Of a stretch of 64,000 nucleotides of DNA, positions 53,037-62,981 are shown in pieces. The translations under genes and the position numbers were made by a program. Origin of the DNA: Lachnospiraceae bacterium (lineage in GTDB: Bacteria > Bacillota > Clostridia > Lachnospirales > Lachnospiraceae); the NCBI GenBank assembly GCA_024680055.1, contig JAILCP010000058.1, positions 62,001 to 126,000 of the forward strand. The letters run 5' to 3'. Every line of letters starts with the position of its first letter. The first letter of the stretch is position 1. The notes beneath the pieces are model-generated. The model was not told where the DNA came from. It saw only the letters and a list, made by a program, of their open reading frames with translations, and ran no database searches.

Positions 53037-54224
53037 ATGAGGTTACACGAGGTTCTTTCCGGAACTGATAAGTTTAAGCTTTTTTTTGTGGAGCTTTTTA
53101 CCATTATTAGTGCGGGGGTTTTATATATTAAGTATGAAAACGGAATTGATCGCTTGATTCTTGGATTCTTCTTAACAATTCTGTTTTTTCTGGTATTATT
53201 ATTTCGAATTAATTATGAGTATACAATTGAAGAATCACAACATCATATTCACGAAGACGTGGATAAAATGTTAAAGACCTATGGACTGGCCATTGTAATT
53301 ACCACAGCCGGTTATTTTCTGCCGGTGCCGGTACATTTTCTGCTGTCCATGACGGCGTTGGTTTGTGCCTTTTTGCCGTTGCAATACGGACTTTCTTTAA
53401 CATTGATGATGGCAATCTCCATTGGCATCAATGTACAGTCCACCAACTTTGAATTGGTATTTTTGGTATTTTCCTGTTTGGTAGGAGCTATGTTTTCCAA
53501 AATGGCCATTCAGCGCAGATATTTCTTTTATGTGGCAATGATGCTTATGGCAGTTTCCAGCTGTTCTGCAATGATTTTATCCTATGCAGTAAACGGACAG
53601 TTGGAGACGAGGGGACTTGCTTATGGATTTGTGGAAGGAATTGCCAATGCAGTGATGATTTTGGCGGTTATTCCGTTTTGCGTTGAAAAGGAGCAGGAAC
53701 AAACCATTATTTTTTCCAGTTATGCAGAAGCAATGGAAGAGGATTTTCCACTGTCACTGTTTATGCAGTCCATCTCAGAGGAGCGTTATGAACGCAACCT
53801 GATTGTGGCAAAAAGTTGCAGAAAGTGCGCCCAGATACTTCAATTGAACAGTGATTTATGCTGCTGTGCAGGCTTTTATTACGATTTATGCAATAACGAT
53901 GAAGAAGATCCTGTGGAATACGCATCCATTTTGGCAAGACAAAATTTCCTGCCTATGGATGTGGTCCATATTTTATCTCAATATAATGGTTTGAATCGAG
54001 ACATTGACACCAAAGAAGGGGCGTTGGTGGATTTGATTCATGAATCCATGTATGAATTATGGAACAAACATGCAGATGAGAAGAACTCATTTGAAAAAGA
54101 AGTGGTGATTCATACCATGTTCAATGATCTTTCCAGATCCGGTAGATACGATCACAGTGGGTTGAGTATGAATGAGTTTTTGATCTTAAGAGAAAATTTA
54201 ATTCGTGAGGTTACAAGTGAATGA
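53037..54224 (+). CDS. Reduced PgpH-like membrane protein with degenerate HD domain
   Basis: This 395-residue protein sits in the place of pgpH (cyclic-di-AMP phosphodiesterase) between phoH and ybeY. Residues ~10-225 carry about seven membrane spans, and the C-terminal ~170 residues align in layout with the HD domain: YERNLIVAKSCRKCAQIL for the first helix and GFYYDLCNN where HD proteins have YHDIGK. The His of the HD pair is Tyr, and the upstream metal His is also missing. The large extracytoplasmic 7TMR-HDED domain of PgpH (normally ~700 residues in all) is absent. It probably no longer cleaves cyclic-di-AMP. The end overlaps ybeY by 4 bp. Confidence 0.7.
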   Translation: MRLHEVLSGTDKFKLFFVELFTIISAGVLYIKYENGIDRLILGFFLTILFFLVLLFRINYEYTIEESQHHIHEDVDKMLKTYGLAIVITTAGYFLPVPVHFLLSMTALVCAFLPLQYGLSLTLMMAISIGINVQSTNFELVFLVFSCLVGAMFSKMAIQRRYFFYVAMMLMAVSSCSAMILSYAVNGQLETRGLAYGFVEGIANAVMILAVIPFCVEKEQEQTIIFSSYAEAMEEDFPLSLFMQSISEERYERNLIVAKSCRKCAQILQLNSDLCCCAGFYYDLCNNDEEDPVEYASILARQNFLPMDVVHILSQYNGLNRDIDTKEGALVDLIHESMYELWNKHADEKNSFEKEVVIHTMFNDLSRSGRYDHSGLSMNEFLILRENLIREVTSE

Positions 54225-54736
54225 CACTGGAATTAGTGAATGAAACAGAAAAACAATTTGATTTTGATTTCCAAGAAATTGCAAGTAAAGTTATAAACGA
54301 AACACTTGAGGAAGAAAAATTTCCTTGGGAGGCCATGGTTGAAGTAACTCTTGTTTCGGCTCAATACATACATCAATTAAATCTTGAGCAGCGGGGAGTG
54401 GACCGTGCCACGGATGTGTTGTCTTTCCCTATGCTGGATTATGAAGCGCCGGGGGATTTTTCTTTGGTGGAAGAAGACAGTACCAATTTTGATCCGGAAA
54501 CAGGGGAAGTTTTGCTCGGGGATATTGTAATCTGTCTTGATAAAGTGGAAGAGCAGGCAAAAGAATACGGGCATTCACTTTTACGGGAATATGCCTTTTT
54601 AATCTGCCACAGTATGCTTCATCTTTTGGGCTATGATCACATGGTGCCGGAGGAAGAAAAGGTGATGTTTGAAAAGCAGGAAGAAATTTTAAATCATTTG
54701 GGTATCAAAAGGGAAACTGAAGGGAGAACACAGTGA
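54221..54736 (+). CDS. ybeY: Endoribonuclease YbeY (rRNA maturation factor)
   Basis: This is a 171-residue zinc endoribonuclease for 16S rRNA 3' maturation and ribosome quality control. The metal motif HxxxHxxxxxH is visible as HSMLHLLGYDH near 134-144, with DRATDVLSFPM and LLGDIVICLDKVEEQA upstream, all family-typical. The start overlaps the PgpH-like gene by ATGA and the stop overlaps the next gene by GTGA, so translation is coupled on both sides. Its position after phoH is conserved across Firmicutes. Confidence 0.97.
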   Translation: MTLELVNETEKQFDFDFQEIASKVINETLEEEKFPWEAMVEVTLVSAQYIHQLNLEQRGVDRATDVLSFPMLDYEAPGDFSLVEEDSTNFDPETGEVLLGDIVICLDKVEEQAKEYGHSLLREYAFLICHSMLHLLGYDHMVPEEEKVMFEKQEEILNHLGIKRETEGRTQ

Positions 54737-55791
54737 ATCTTAAAAGAACGTTAGTGACCATTACCTTGTTTTATTTTTGTGTAATGGCTATGGGATGTGG
54801 AAAGAAACAGGAAAAAGTAACAAAGAAAGAAAGCCCGGCTCCAAAGGTGGTGACCACAGATGAACATGTGGGAGAAGAAAAAAGCATGTTAACCGGACTT
54901 TGGATTGATGAAGAGGTGGCAAAGCAAAGACCTCTTGCCATTATGATGGGTAACACCAGTGATGCTGCGCCACAAAGCGGCATTGAAAAAGCCGGCGTCG
55001 TCTATGAAATTCCGGTGGAAGGTGGAATTACCCGATTGATGTCGGTGATTGAAGACTACAGTGACCTTAAACGTATTGGAAGTGTGCGCAGTTGCCGTTA
55101 TTATTTTGTGCATTATGCCATGGAATACAATGGGTTTTACGCCCATTTCGGACAGTCAAAATATGCCCTTCCAACCTTAAACAATCCTATGGTGCCAAAT
55201 GTAAACGGTTTGGAGGGAGAGGCAGGAAAGTGCTATTATCGTGTGACTGACAGAAGGGCACCTCATAATGCTTTTGCTGATGGCAGCAAAATCAAGGATT
55301 ACCTTGTGAAAAAAGGAAACGATTTAAATTATGACGATTCCTATCAGGGACATTTTACCTTTGCAGAGGAGGACGAGGAGAATCAGCTTGTAGATGGCAG
55401 CGACGCCACCTATGTAAGTCCGGGCTACAGCGTGGACCAGCCTTGGTTTGAATACAATCAGGGAGATAAGCTTTATTACAGATTTCAATACAATAAAGAA
55501 CATGTAGACAATGAAAGCGGTCGACAGCTTTCCTGTAAAAATATTGTAATTCAATATGTTAATATCGGTCTTTTTGACGATGGAAAGAGTCTAACCATTG
55601 GCACCGTAGGTAGCGGAAAGGGTGAATTTATTACCAACGGTAAATCGGTACCTATGGTCTGGAAAAAGCAATCCGAATTTGCAAAAACCACCTATTGCTA
55701 TGAAGATGGTACAGAAATTGAATTTAATCCTGGAAAAACATGGATTTTACTGGTAGATGCTCAAAAAACATCAAAGGTAACCGTGAAATGA
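54733..55791 (+). CDS. DUF3048 lipoprotein (YerB-like)
   Basis: This is a 352-residue exported lipoprotein starting at GTG 54733, overlapping the ybeY stop. The signal peptide ends in lipobox MGC (Cys22) after LFYFCVMA. The DUF3048 fold follows with RPLAIMMGNTSDAAPQSGIEKAGVVYEIPVEGGITR, IGSVRSCRYYFVHYA, and a C-terminal half ending in NPGKTWILLVD. B. subtilis YerB is the reference member; its biochemical role is not settled, though links to teichoic-acid or wall metabolism are plausible. It is followed 25 bp later by a flippase gene. Confidence 0.9.
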   Translation: MNLKRTLVTITLFYFCVMAMGCGKKQEKVTKKESPAPKVVTTDEHVGEEKSMLTGLWIDEEVAKQRPLAIMMGNTSDAAPQSGIEKAGVVYEIPVEGGITRLMSVIEDYSDLKRIGSVRSCRYYFVHYAMEYNGFYAHFGQSKYALPTLNNPMVPNVNGLEGEAGKCYYRVTDRRAPHNAFADGSKIKDYLVKKGNDLNYDDSYQGHFTFAEEDEENQLVDGSDATYVSPGYSVDQPWFEYNQGDKLYYRFQYNKEHVDNESGRQLSCKNIVIQYVNIGLFDDGKSLTIGTVGSGKGEFITNGKSVPMVWKKQSEFAKTTYCYEDGTEIEFNPGKTWILLVDAQKTSKVTVK

Positions 55792-55816
55792 TATAGAACA
55801 GACGAGGACAATTCCT

Positions 55817-57472
55817 ATGAGTAAAGAAAAAAAGGGCTCGAACTTTTTGGTACAGGGATCTATTTTGGCGATTGCTTCCATTGTATCAAGAATTATAGGC
55901 CTGATTTATCGTGTCCCAATGCAGCATATCATTGGTGACATTGGAAATGATTATTACAGTACAGCTTTTGAAGTATATAACATAATGCTTTTAATTTCAT
56001 CCTACAGCCTGCCTACCGCTGTTTCAAAATACGTGTCGGAATGCAGGGCAAGGGGAGATTACAAGTTAATTCATAAGGTTTTTCGCACCGCCATGGTGTT
56101 ATCTCTTGGTAGCGGAACTCTGGCAGCTTGCATCATTTTCTTTGGTGCACCTTACATAACCACAGCGTTAAAAACCCCATTGGCAATTTATGCCCTGTTG
56201 GTTTTGGCGCCGGCGTTGATTATTTTATCAGCCATGGGTGTGTTGCGAGGACTTTTCCAGGGTATTGGAACCATGATGCCAACGGCGTTTTCACAGATAT
56301 TAGAGCAGGTGGTCAATGCAGTTGTCAGTGTAGGCGCTGCATATTTTCTGTTTCAACGTGGGGTGAAAGTAGGCGGAGTACTTGGAAATGTGGAAGAATA
56401 CAGTTCAGCATTCGGTGCCGCCGGAGGAACCATGGGAACCACCTCAGGAGCCTTTGTGGGCTTTGTTTTTATGCTGTTTATTTTCCTGATTTATCGACCG
56501 AAATTAAACAAATTAAAACGAAAACAACGATATTCTCAGGATGAATCCTACTTATCCATGGCAAAAATCCTGATTATGACCATAGTTCCGGTACTTCTTA
56601 GTACCACCATTTACAATATCAGTGGTATTTTGGACCAGTTTTTATTTAAAAATGTGGCAACCATGCAGCACTATGACTCTTCACAAATCGGCGTATGGTG
56701 GGGCGTGTTTACCGGTAAATATAAAATTTTAATCAATGTGCCTTTGGCCATTGCATCTGCCATGGCTGCATCCACCGTTCCAACTTTAACGGGAGCTTTT
56801 GCAGCAAAGGACTATAAGCTGGCCAGAAAAAAAACCTACCAGGTTACCAAGTTTGTAATGGTAATTTCCATTCCTTGTGTGGTGGGTATCGGAGTTTTGG
56901 CATCACCGATTATGCAGCTGTTATTTGGAGACGGAAGTAAGCTTACAGAACACATGTTGATTGCAGGCTGTATTTCTGTGGCGTTTTATTCCTTATCCAC
57001 ATTATCCAACGGAATTTTACAGGGAATTAATCGGCTGGGTGAACCGGTAAAAAATGCAGTAATTGCCTTGGTATTGCATGTGATTTTCCTTTTGGCATTG
57101 ATGTTTGGATTAAAACTTCATATTTACGCCGTGGTATACGCAAATGCCTTTTATGCCTTTGTGATGTGTGTTTTAAATGCCAGATCCATTCGACGTTATT
57201 TAAAATATCGACAGGAAGTATTACGAACCTTTATCATACCATCCATTGCCTCTGTGATTATGGGTGGTGCAGTATTCCTTGTTTATTACGGAATGATGAA
57301 GGTACTGCCGATCAATGCGGTATGGACCCTTGTTTCCATTGTGGTAGGTGTATTGGTATACGGTATTTCATTGTTACTGCTGAAAGGCTTGACAAAGGAA
57401 GAAATACTGGCATTTCCAAAAGGCGCGTTATTACTTAGAATTGCTGTAAAAATGCATTTAATTAGGGATTAA
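55817..57472 (+). CDS. SpoVB/MurJ-like polysaccharide flippase (MOP superfamily)
   Basis: This is a 551-residue integral membrane protein with about fourteen hydrophobic spans. The N-terminus FLVQGSILAIASIVSRIIGLIYRVPM, then YNIMLLISSYSLPTAVSKYVSE, FQGIGTMMPTAFSQILEQV and late LPTAVSKY-type repeats are typical of the SpoVB/YtgP/MurJ branch. It would flip a lipid-linked wall precursor across the membrane. Whether it serves sporulation or growth is not visible. GACGAGGA precedes the ATG. The next gene begins 4 bp after the stop. Confidence 0.93.
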   Translation: MSKEKKGSNFLVQGSILAIASIVSRIIGLIYRVPMQHIIGDIGNDYYSTAFEVYNIMLLISSYSLPTAVSKYVSECRARGDYKLIHKVFRTAMVLSLGSGTLAACIIFFGAPYITTALKTPLAIYALLVLAPALIILSAMGVLRGLFQGIGTMMPTAFSQILEQVVNAVVSVGAAYFLFQRGVKVGGVLGNVEEYSSAFGAAGGTMGTTSGAFVGFVFMLFIFLIYRPKLNKLKRKQRYSQDESYLSMAKILIMTIVPVLLSTTIYNISGILDQFLFKNVATMQHYDSSQIGVWWGVFTGKYKILINVPLAIASAMAASTVPTLTGAFAAKDYKLARKKTYQVTKFVMVISIPCVVGIGVLASPIMQLLFGDGSKLTEHMLIAGCISVAFYSLSTLSNGILQGINRLGEPVKNAVIALVLHVIFLLALMFGLKLHIYAVVYANAFYAFVMCVLNARSIRRYLKYRQEVLRTFIIPSIASVIMGGAVFLVYYGMMKVLPINAVWTLVSIVVGVLVYGISLLLLKGLTKEEILAFPKGALLLRIAVKMHLIRD

Positions 57473-57476
57473 AATC

Positions 57477-58709
57477 ATGAAAGACTATGACGTTATTATT
57501 ATAGGCGCAGGAGCGGCAGGCCTTATGGCTGCAGTTTCTGCGGCAAAAGAAAATGCATCCGTTTTGGTGATTGAACATCTAAACAAACTTGGAAAAAAGA
57601 TTTTAAGCACAGGAAACGGAAAATGTAATTATACCAACAGAAATCAGGGGGTTGAATTCTACCGGGGATCAGACCCTGATTTTGTGCTGTCATCCTTTGA
57701 ACAAATGAGTCAGTGGGATACCATTTCCTTTTTTAAGGAACTGGGAATTTATCCAAAGGAGAAAAACGGATACTTTTACCCTTATAATGAACAGGCAACC
57801 TCTGTGGTGGAAGTATTTGAAATGGCAGTGAAAAATTACGGGGTCAACGTACTTTTAGAGTGCGATTTAATCTCGGTAAAAAAGGAAAAAACCTTTAAAA
57901 TTACCACAACCAAGGGCAATTTTACCGGTAAGAATCTGATTTTTGCCTGCGGTTTAAGGGCAGGAAGGAAGACCGGAAATGACGGAAGTGCCTTTCAATA
58001 TATAGAAAACTTCGGTCATCACTTCATAGATATTGTGCCGGCACTGGTGCAAATGAAGTCTAACGAGTCTTTTCTAAAAAACCTTGCAGGAATTCGTGCA
58101 GAAACTGAACTGAAAATCCTGATAAATGACAGGGAAGTATTCAAAGACCATGGAGAGCTTTTACACATTGATGGAGGCATCTCCGGAATCGTGGCTTTTC
58201 AGGGAAGCAGATACGCGGCTTACGGAGTTTTATATAACAAAAAGGTGAAGGCGGTAATCGATTATTTTCCAAAGGAGTCTTTCCGGACGTTATACGAAGA
58301 ATTGGAGCTTCGTTTTCATACTCTTGGGAAAAACAAAACGGCCTTAGAGGCAATGATTGGATTTTTCCCTCACAAATTGGTGCTTTCCTGGTATCAACGT
58401 TTGAATATTGACTTTAAAAAGCCCGCAAGTTCCTTATCCGGGAAGCAGTTAAAAGAGCTGGCCAATATAATCAAAGCCACTGAGTTGAAGATTACCGGTA
58501 CCAAAGAGTTTGAAAGCGCTCAGGTTTGCGCCGGAGGAGTATCCACCAAGGAAGTGAATGAAACCACCATGGAATCAAAAATCGTGCCGGGTCTTTATTT
58601 TGCAGGCGAGGTGCTGGACATTGACGGCATGTGTGGCGGATTTAATCTGCAGTGGGCCTGGTCCAGCGGATATGTTGCAGGTCACAGTGCAGCAACAAAG
58701 GAGAAATAA
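57477..58709 (+). CDS. FAD-dependent NAD(P)-type oxidoreductase (HI0933/BaiN family)
   Basis: This is a 410-residue flavoprotein. The N-terminal dinucleotide-binding fold IIGAGAAGLMAAVSAAKENASVLV is followed by KLGKKILSTGNGKCNYTN, the family hallmark. The middle holds an inserted domain (~190-340), and the C-terminus has GTKEFESAQVCAGGVSTKEV and YFAGEVLDIDGMCGGFNLQWAWSSG. BaiN of bile-acid-dehydroxylating Clostridia belongs here, but most members have no known substrate, so no specific reaction is claimed. The stop is two bases before the TTG start of another flavoprotein. Confidence 0.9.
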   Translation: MKDYDVIIIGAGAAGLMAAVSAAKENASVLVIEHLNKLGKKILSTGNGKCNYTNRNQGVEFYRGSDPDFVLSSFEQMSQWDTISFFKELGIYPKEKNGYFYPYNEQATSVVEVFEMAVKNYGVNVLLECDLISVKKEKTFKITTTKGNFTGKNLIFACGLRAGRKTGNDGSAFQYIENFGHHFIDIVPALVQMKSNESFLKNLAGIRAETELKILINDREVFKDHGELLHIDGGISGIVAFQGSRYAAYGVLYNKKVKAVIDYFPKESFRTLYEELELRFHTLGKNKTALEAMIGFFPHKLVLSWYQRLNIDFKKPASSLSGKQLKELANIIKATELKITGTKEFESAQVCAGGVSTKEVNETTMESKIVPGLYFAGEVLDIDGMCGGFNLQWAWSSGYVAGHSAATKEK

Positions 58710-58711
58710 GT

Positions 58712-60310
58712 TTGATTAAAATTCATCAGTTAAAGGTTCCGGTGTTATCCGAGGAACCGGTGATTATAAAAAAAGCAGCAAAAATACTTGGAATCAAAGA
58801 ACAGGAGATTCTTCATACAGAGATTTTAAGGCATTCCATTGATGCAAGAAAGGAAGCTGTTTACGACATCTACCAGTTGGCCTGTGAGGTAAAACGACAG
58901 GACCTGGTGTTAAAGCGTAAAAGCAAGGATTACAGCCTTTATCAGCCGGTGGAATATGATTTTTTTGCAAGAAGAAATAAGATTTCACGGGAGAGGAAGA
59001 AGCTGAAAACTTCCCCTGTGATCATCGGTGCAGGTCCTGCAGGGTATTTTTGCGCATGGATGCTGGCAAAACACGGTTATTCTCCGGTTTTATTAGAGCG
59101 GGGAAAGGCTGTGGAAGAAAGAGAAAAGGATGTAACAGAGTTCTTTGAAGGGGGAAGACTTTTTAAAAACTCCAATGTACAGTTTGGAGAAGGTGGTGCA
59201 GGTGCATTTTCCGACGGGAAGTTAAATACTCTTGTGAAGGATAAGGAAGGTCGCAGCAAAGAAGTGTTGAAAACCTTTGTAAAATGCGGGGCGCCGGAGG
59301 ATATACTCTATGAAAGCAAGCCTCACATCGGTACGGATGTGCTGCATCAGGTATTGATAAAAATGCGCCAACAACTGCTGGAATTTGGCTGTGAAATTCA
59401 TTTTAACAGTACGGTTACACAGTTTCGAATAGAAAATGAGAAAATTACCGGAGTCATTACAGAAGATGGCACCGTGTATGATACAGATGTGGTGGTTCTT
59501 GCCATTGGACACAGTGCAAGAGATACCTTCCAAACCCTTTTTGACCAAAAGGTGGACATGGAAGCCAAATCCTTTGCGGTGGGTTTTCGAGTGGAACATC
59601 CGCAGAAACAGATCAATGAGGTGCAATACGGCAAAGAACTTGGAGAGCGTATGGCGGCAGCGCCATATAAGGTGACAGCCAAGGCAGGCAACGGACGAGG
59701 AGTTTATTCCTTTTGCATGTGCCCGGGAGGTTTTGTGGTAAATGCCAGCAGTGAACAGATGCGTACTGCTGTAAACGGTATGAGCTATCGGGCAAGAGAC
59801 TCCAAAAACGCCAACTCTGCCGTGATTGTGTCAGTGGGACCGAAGGATTATCCTTCCGCCAGCCCCCTTTCCGGCGTGGAGTTTCAGGAAAACCTTGAGA
59901 AAAAGGCTTATGAACTTGGAAAAGGAAGGATTCCGCAACAGTTATTTATTGATTTTGAAAACAATGTGGCCTCCACTGACTATGGTGATTTTACCAGTGA
60001 GACAAAAGGTGACAGAGTGCTGACCAATTTACGCGGTGTTTTCCCTTTGGAAGTGGAGGATGCCTTTGTGGAAGGAATGCATAGCATTGGTAAAAAGTTT
60101 ACCGGCTTTGACCGTAAGGATGCCATTTTATCCGCAGTGGAATCAAGAACATCCTCACCGGTAAGAATTCCTCGAAATGAAGTGATGGAAAGTAATATCA
60201 AAGGGTTATATCCGTGCGGCGAAGGGGCAGGATATGCCGGTGGAATTATGTCTGCGGCTATGGACGGCCTGAAGGTGGCCGAAATGATTGCAGCAGAATA
60301 TGACAGGTAA
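58712..60310 (+). CDS. FAD-dependent dehydrogenase-like protein
   Basis: This is a 532-residue flavoprotein. I start at TTG 58712, eight bases after AAAGGAG; the track's start lies inside the preceding gene. An N-terminal ~90-residue ferredoxin-like part (IKIHQLKVPV, HSIDARKEAVYDIYQ) is followed by the FAD fold (PVIIGAGPAGYFCAWMLAKHG), SNVQFGEGGAGAFSDGKLNT, VLAIGHSARDTF and C-terminal YPCGEGAGYAGGIMSAAMDGLKVAE. These are features of a widespread uncharacterised family in anaerobes. The paired flavoprotein genes probably share a transcript. Confidence 0.88.
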   Translation: MIKIHQLKVPVLSEEPVIIKKAAKILGIKEQEILHTEILRHSIDARKEAVYDIYQLACEVKRQDLVLKRKSKDYSLYQPVEYDFFARRNKISRERKKLKTSPVIIGAGPAGYFCAWMLAKHGYSPVLLERGKAVEEREKDVTEFFEGGRLFKNSNVQFGEGGAGAFSDGKLNTLVKDKEGRSKEVLKTFVKCGAPEDILYESKPHIGTDVLHQVLIKMRQQLLEFGCEIHFNSTVTQFRIENEKITGVITEDGTVYDTDVVVLAIGHSARDTFQTLFDQKVDMEAKSFAVGFRVEHPQKQINEVQYGKELGERMAAAPYKVTAKAGNGRGVYSFCMCPGGFVVNASSEQMRTAVNGMSYRARDSKNANSAVIVSVGPKDYPSASPLSGVEFQENLEKKAYELGKGRIPQQLFIDFENNVASTDYGDFTSETKGDRVLTNLRGVFPLEVEDAFVEGMHSIGKKFTGFDRKDAILSAVESRTSSPVRIPRNEVMESNIKGLYPCGEGAGYAGGIMSAAMDGLKVAEMIAAEYDR

Positions 60311-60330
60311 GAGAGTAGAAAAGGATAGGT

Positions 60331-62979
60331 ATGCAACATATGGAACAAGTAACACCAATGATGCAAAAATATTTAGAAACCAAAGAAGAATACAAAGATT
60401 GTATTTTGTTTTATCGCCTGGGTGATTTTTATGAAATGTTTTTTGACGATGCCATTACCGCATCAAAGGAACTGGAAATTACACTGACAGGTAAAGCCTG
60501 CGGCTTAAAGGAACGGGCACCCATGTGTGGAATCCCCTTTCATTCCGCAGAAGGATATTTAAATAAACTGGTATCAAAGGGCTACAAAGTAGCTATTTGC
60601 GAACAGGTGGAAGATCCAAAGCAGGCAAAAGGACTGGTGAAAAGGGAAGTCATCCGCGTGGTGACACCGGGAACCAACACCTGCTTACAGGCATTGGATG
60701 AGGGGAAAAACAACTATCTTATGAGTATTGTGTATCTCTCTGACAGTTTTGGAATCGCAGCCTGTGATGTTACCACAGGAGATTTTTTTGTAACCGAGCT
60801 GGAACGGGATAAAAATTTAATGGACGAAATCGTCAAGTTTGAGCCGGCAGAAATTGTATGTAACGAGGCCTTTCACGTAAGTGGGGTGGAATTAAAAGAA
60901 TATGTAACCAAAAACAGAGTATCCTTATCCGATTTGGATTCCTGGTATTTTGATGACGATACGGTGGAACATGTTTTGACGGAACATTTTCATGTAAAAA
61001 AACTGGAGGCCCTTGGGCTTACCGATTATCCGGTGGGATGTGTGGCTGCAGGAGCGTTGCTTTCCTATCTTAGAGAGACTCAGAAAAATTCCCTGAGTCA
61101 TATTACCGCCATTCATCCATATGCCAACAACAAGTTTTTGATTGTGGACGGTTCCTCAAGAAGAAATTTAGAGCTGGTGGAAACCATGAGAGATAAAAGC
61201 AAGATGGGCTCTCTTTTATGGGTACTTGATAAGACCAAAACCGCCATGGGTGCAAGAATGCTTCGAACCTTTGTGGAGCAGCCTTTGGTGGAAAAAGATA
61301 AAATCAATGAAAGATTAAATTGTATTGCAGAATTGAATCAGCATCTGATTTTAAGAGATGAACTTCGGGAGTACTTAAATCCCATTTACGATTTGGAACG
61401 ATTGATCTGTAAGGTGACTTACCAGTCCGCCAATCCAAGGGATTTAATTGCATTTAAAAATTCCATAGGAATGATCCCGCCCATTAAAATTCTGCTTCAG
61501 GAATTAAAGTCTGTGTTGATTCAGGAGATGGATGGGGAAATGGACGATTTAGGTGATTTGTATCAGTTGATTGATGAGGCCATTTTAGACGAACCACCCA
61601 TTGCAACCAGAGACGGAGGAATTATTAAATCCGGTTATCTCCCGGAAATCGACCGACTTCGTGAGGCAAAAACCAAAGGAAAAGACTGGCTTGCAAAACT
61701 GGAAGCACAGGAAAGAGAAAAAACCGGTATTAAGAACTTAAAAGTAAAGTTTAACAAGGTGTTTGGTTATTACCTGGAGGTTACCAACTCCTACCTTGAC
61801 ATGGTGCCGGATTACTATACAAGAAAACAGACCTTAACCAATGCGGAGCGATTTATCACTCCGGAGTTAAAGGAATTGGAAGATACCATTCTTGGTTCGG
61901 AAGAACGTTTGATTAACATTGAATACAATTTGTTCTCTGAAATCAGGGAAAAAATTGCCCTGGAGGTAAAACGAATCCATTCCACAGCCAAGGCGATTGC
62001 TAGTCTGGATGCATTTTGTTCCCTGGCCTTTGTGGCAGAGCAAAATGACTATGTGAGACCAAAAATCAATACCCACGGTGTGATTGACATAAAAGAAGGT
62101 CGTCACCCGGTGGTGGAAAAAATGATGTCCAATCATCTGTTTGTGGCCAACGATACCTATTTGGATAATAAGAAAAAACGAATTTCCATTATTACAGGCC
62201 CTAACATGGCGGGAAAATCCACCTATATGAGACAGACAGCGTTGATTGTATTAATGGCTCAAATGGGAAGTTTTGTACCGGCGGGGTCTGCAGATATCGG
62301 AATTGTGGATCGTATTTTTACCCGTGTAGGTGCCTCGGATGATTTGGCATCAGGGCAAAGTACGTTTATGCTGGAAATGACGGAAGTGGCCAACATTTTA
62401 AGAAATGCCACAGCAGACAGTCTTTTGATTTTGGACGAAATCGGACGAGGAACCAGTACCTTTGACGGCTTAAGCATTGCCTGGGCCGTGGTGGAACATA
62501 TTTCCGACCCAAAGATTCTTGGTGCCAAGGCTTTATTTGCAACCCATTATCATGAGTTGACCGAGCTGGAAGGTCGTCTTGAAAACGTCAATAACTATTG
62601 TATTGCGGTAAAAGAAAACGGAGACGATATTGTGTTTCTTCGTAAAATTGTTCCGGGAGGAGCAGATAAAAGTTACGGTATTCAGGTGGCAAAATTAGCC
62701 GGAGTACCTCAAAGCGTCATTGACCGTGCAAAAGAAATCGTGGAACAGCTGGTGGACAACGATGTGGCGGTTCATTCCGCCAATATTTCCAAAAAGGAAA
62801 CATCAAAAAACGTAAAGAAAAAAGATGATTTGGAATTATTGCAAATCAGCCTTTTTGACACGGTAAAGGATGATGACATTGTGGAAAGCATTGCACAGTT
62901 GGATATTTCCAACATGACCCCAATGGATGCATTAAACAAATTAAACGAGTTACAGAGTAAGATTAAAAATCGGTGGTAA
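60331..62979 (+). CDS. mutS: DNA mismatch repair protein MutS
   Basis: This is an 882-residue mismatch-binding ATPase. The N-terminal mismatch-contact motif is visible in YRLGDFYEMFFDDA (GDFYE form of GxFYE). The connector, core and clamp domains follow, then Walker A GPNMAGKST near 626, Walker B LLILDEIGRGTSTFDG, and ATHYHELTELE. The C-terminal ~90 residues contain a charged linker and a helix-turn-helix-like end (MTPMDALNKLNELQSKIK) used for dimerisation. The length is normal. An alternative ATG lies nine bases in. mutL starts two bases after the stop. Confidence 0.98.
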   Translation: MQHMEQVTPMMQKYLETKEEYKDCILFYRLGDFYEMFFDDAITASKELEITLTGKACGLKERAPMCGIPFHSAEGYLNKLVSKGYKVAICEQVEDPKQAKGLVKREVIRVVTPGTNTCLQALDEGKNNYLMSIVYLSDSFGIAACDVTTGDFFVTELERDKNLMDEIVKFEPAEIVCNEAFHVSGVELKEYVTKNRVSLSDLDSWYFDDDTVEHVLTEHFHVKKLEALGLTDYPVGCVAAGALLSYLRETQKNSLSHITAIHPYANNKFLIVDGSSRRNLELVETMRDKSKMGSLLWVLDKTKTAMGARMLRTFVEQPLVEKDKINERLNCIAELNQHLILRDELREYLNPIYDLERLICKVTYQSANPRDLIAFKNSIGMIPPIKILLQELKSVLIQEMDGEMDDLGDLYQLIDEAILDEPPIATRDGGIIKSGYLPEIDRLREAKTKGKDWLAKLEAQEREKTGIKNLKVKFNKVFGYYLEVTNSYLDMVPDYYTRKQTLTNAERFITPELKELEDTILGSEERLINIEYNLFSEIREKIALEVKRIHSTAKAIASLDAFCSLAFVAEQNDYVRPKINTHGVIDIKEGRHPVVEKMMSNHLFVANDTYLDNKKKRISIITGPNMAGKSTYMRQTALIVLMAQMGSFVPAGSADIGIVDRIFTRVGASDDLASGQSTFMLEMTEVANILRNATADSLLILDEIGRGTSTFDGLSIAWAVVEHISDPKILGAKALFATHYHELTELEGRLENVNNYCIAVKENGDDIVFLRKIVPGGADKSYGIQVAKLAGVPQSVIDRAKEIVEQLVDNDVAVHSANISKKETSKNVKKKDDLELLQISLFDTVKDDDIVESIAQLDISNMTPMDALNKLNELQSKIKNRW

Positions 62980-62981
62980 TT

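Noticed and set aside
56128-56544. 138-residue plus-strand ORF inside the flippase gene
   Set aside because: It is a frame-shifted shadow of the flippase with Cys/His-rich nonsense composition and no ribosome site.
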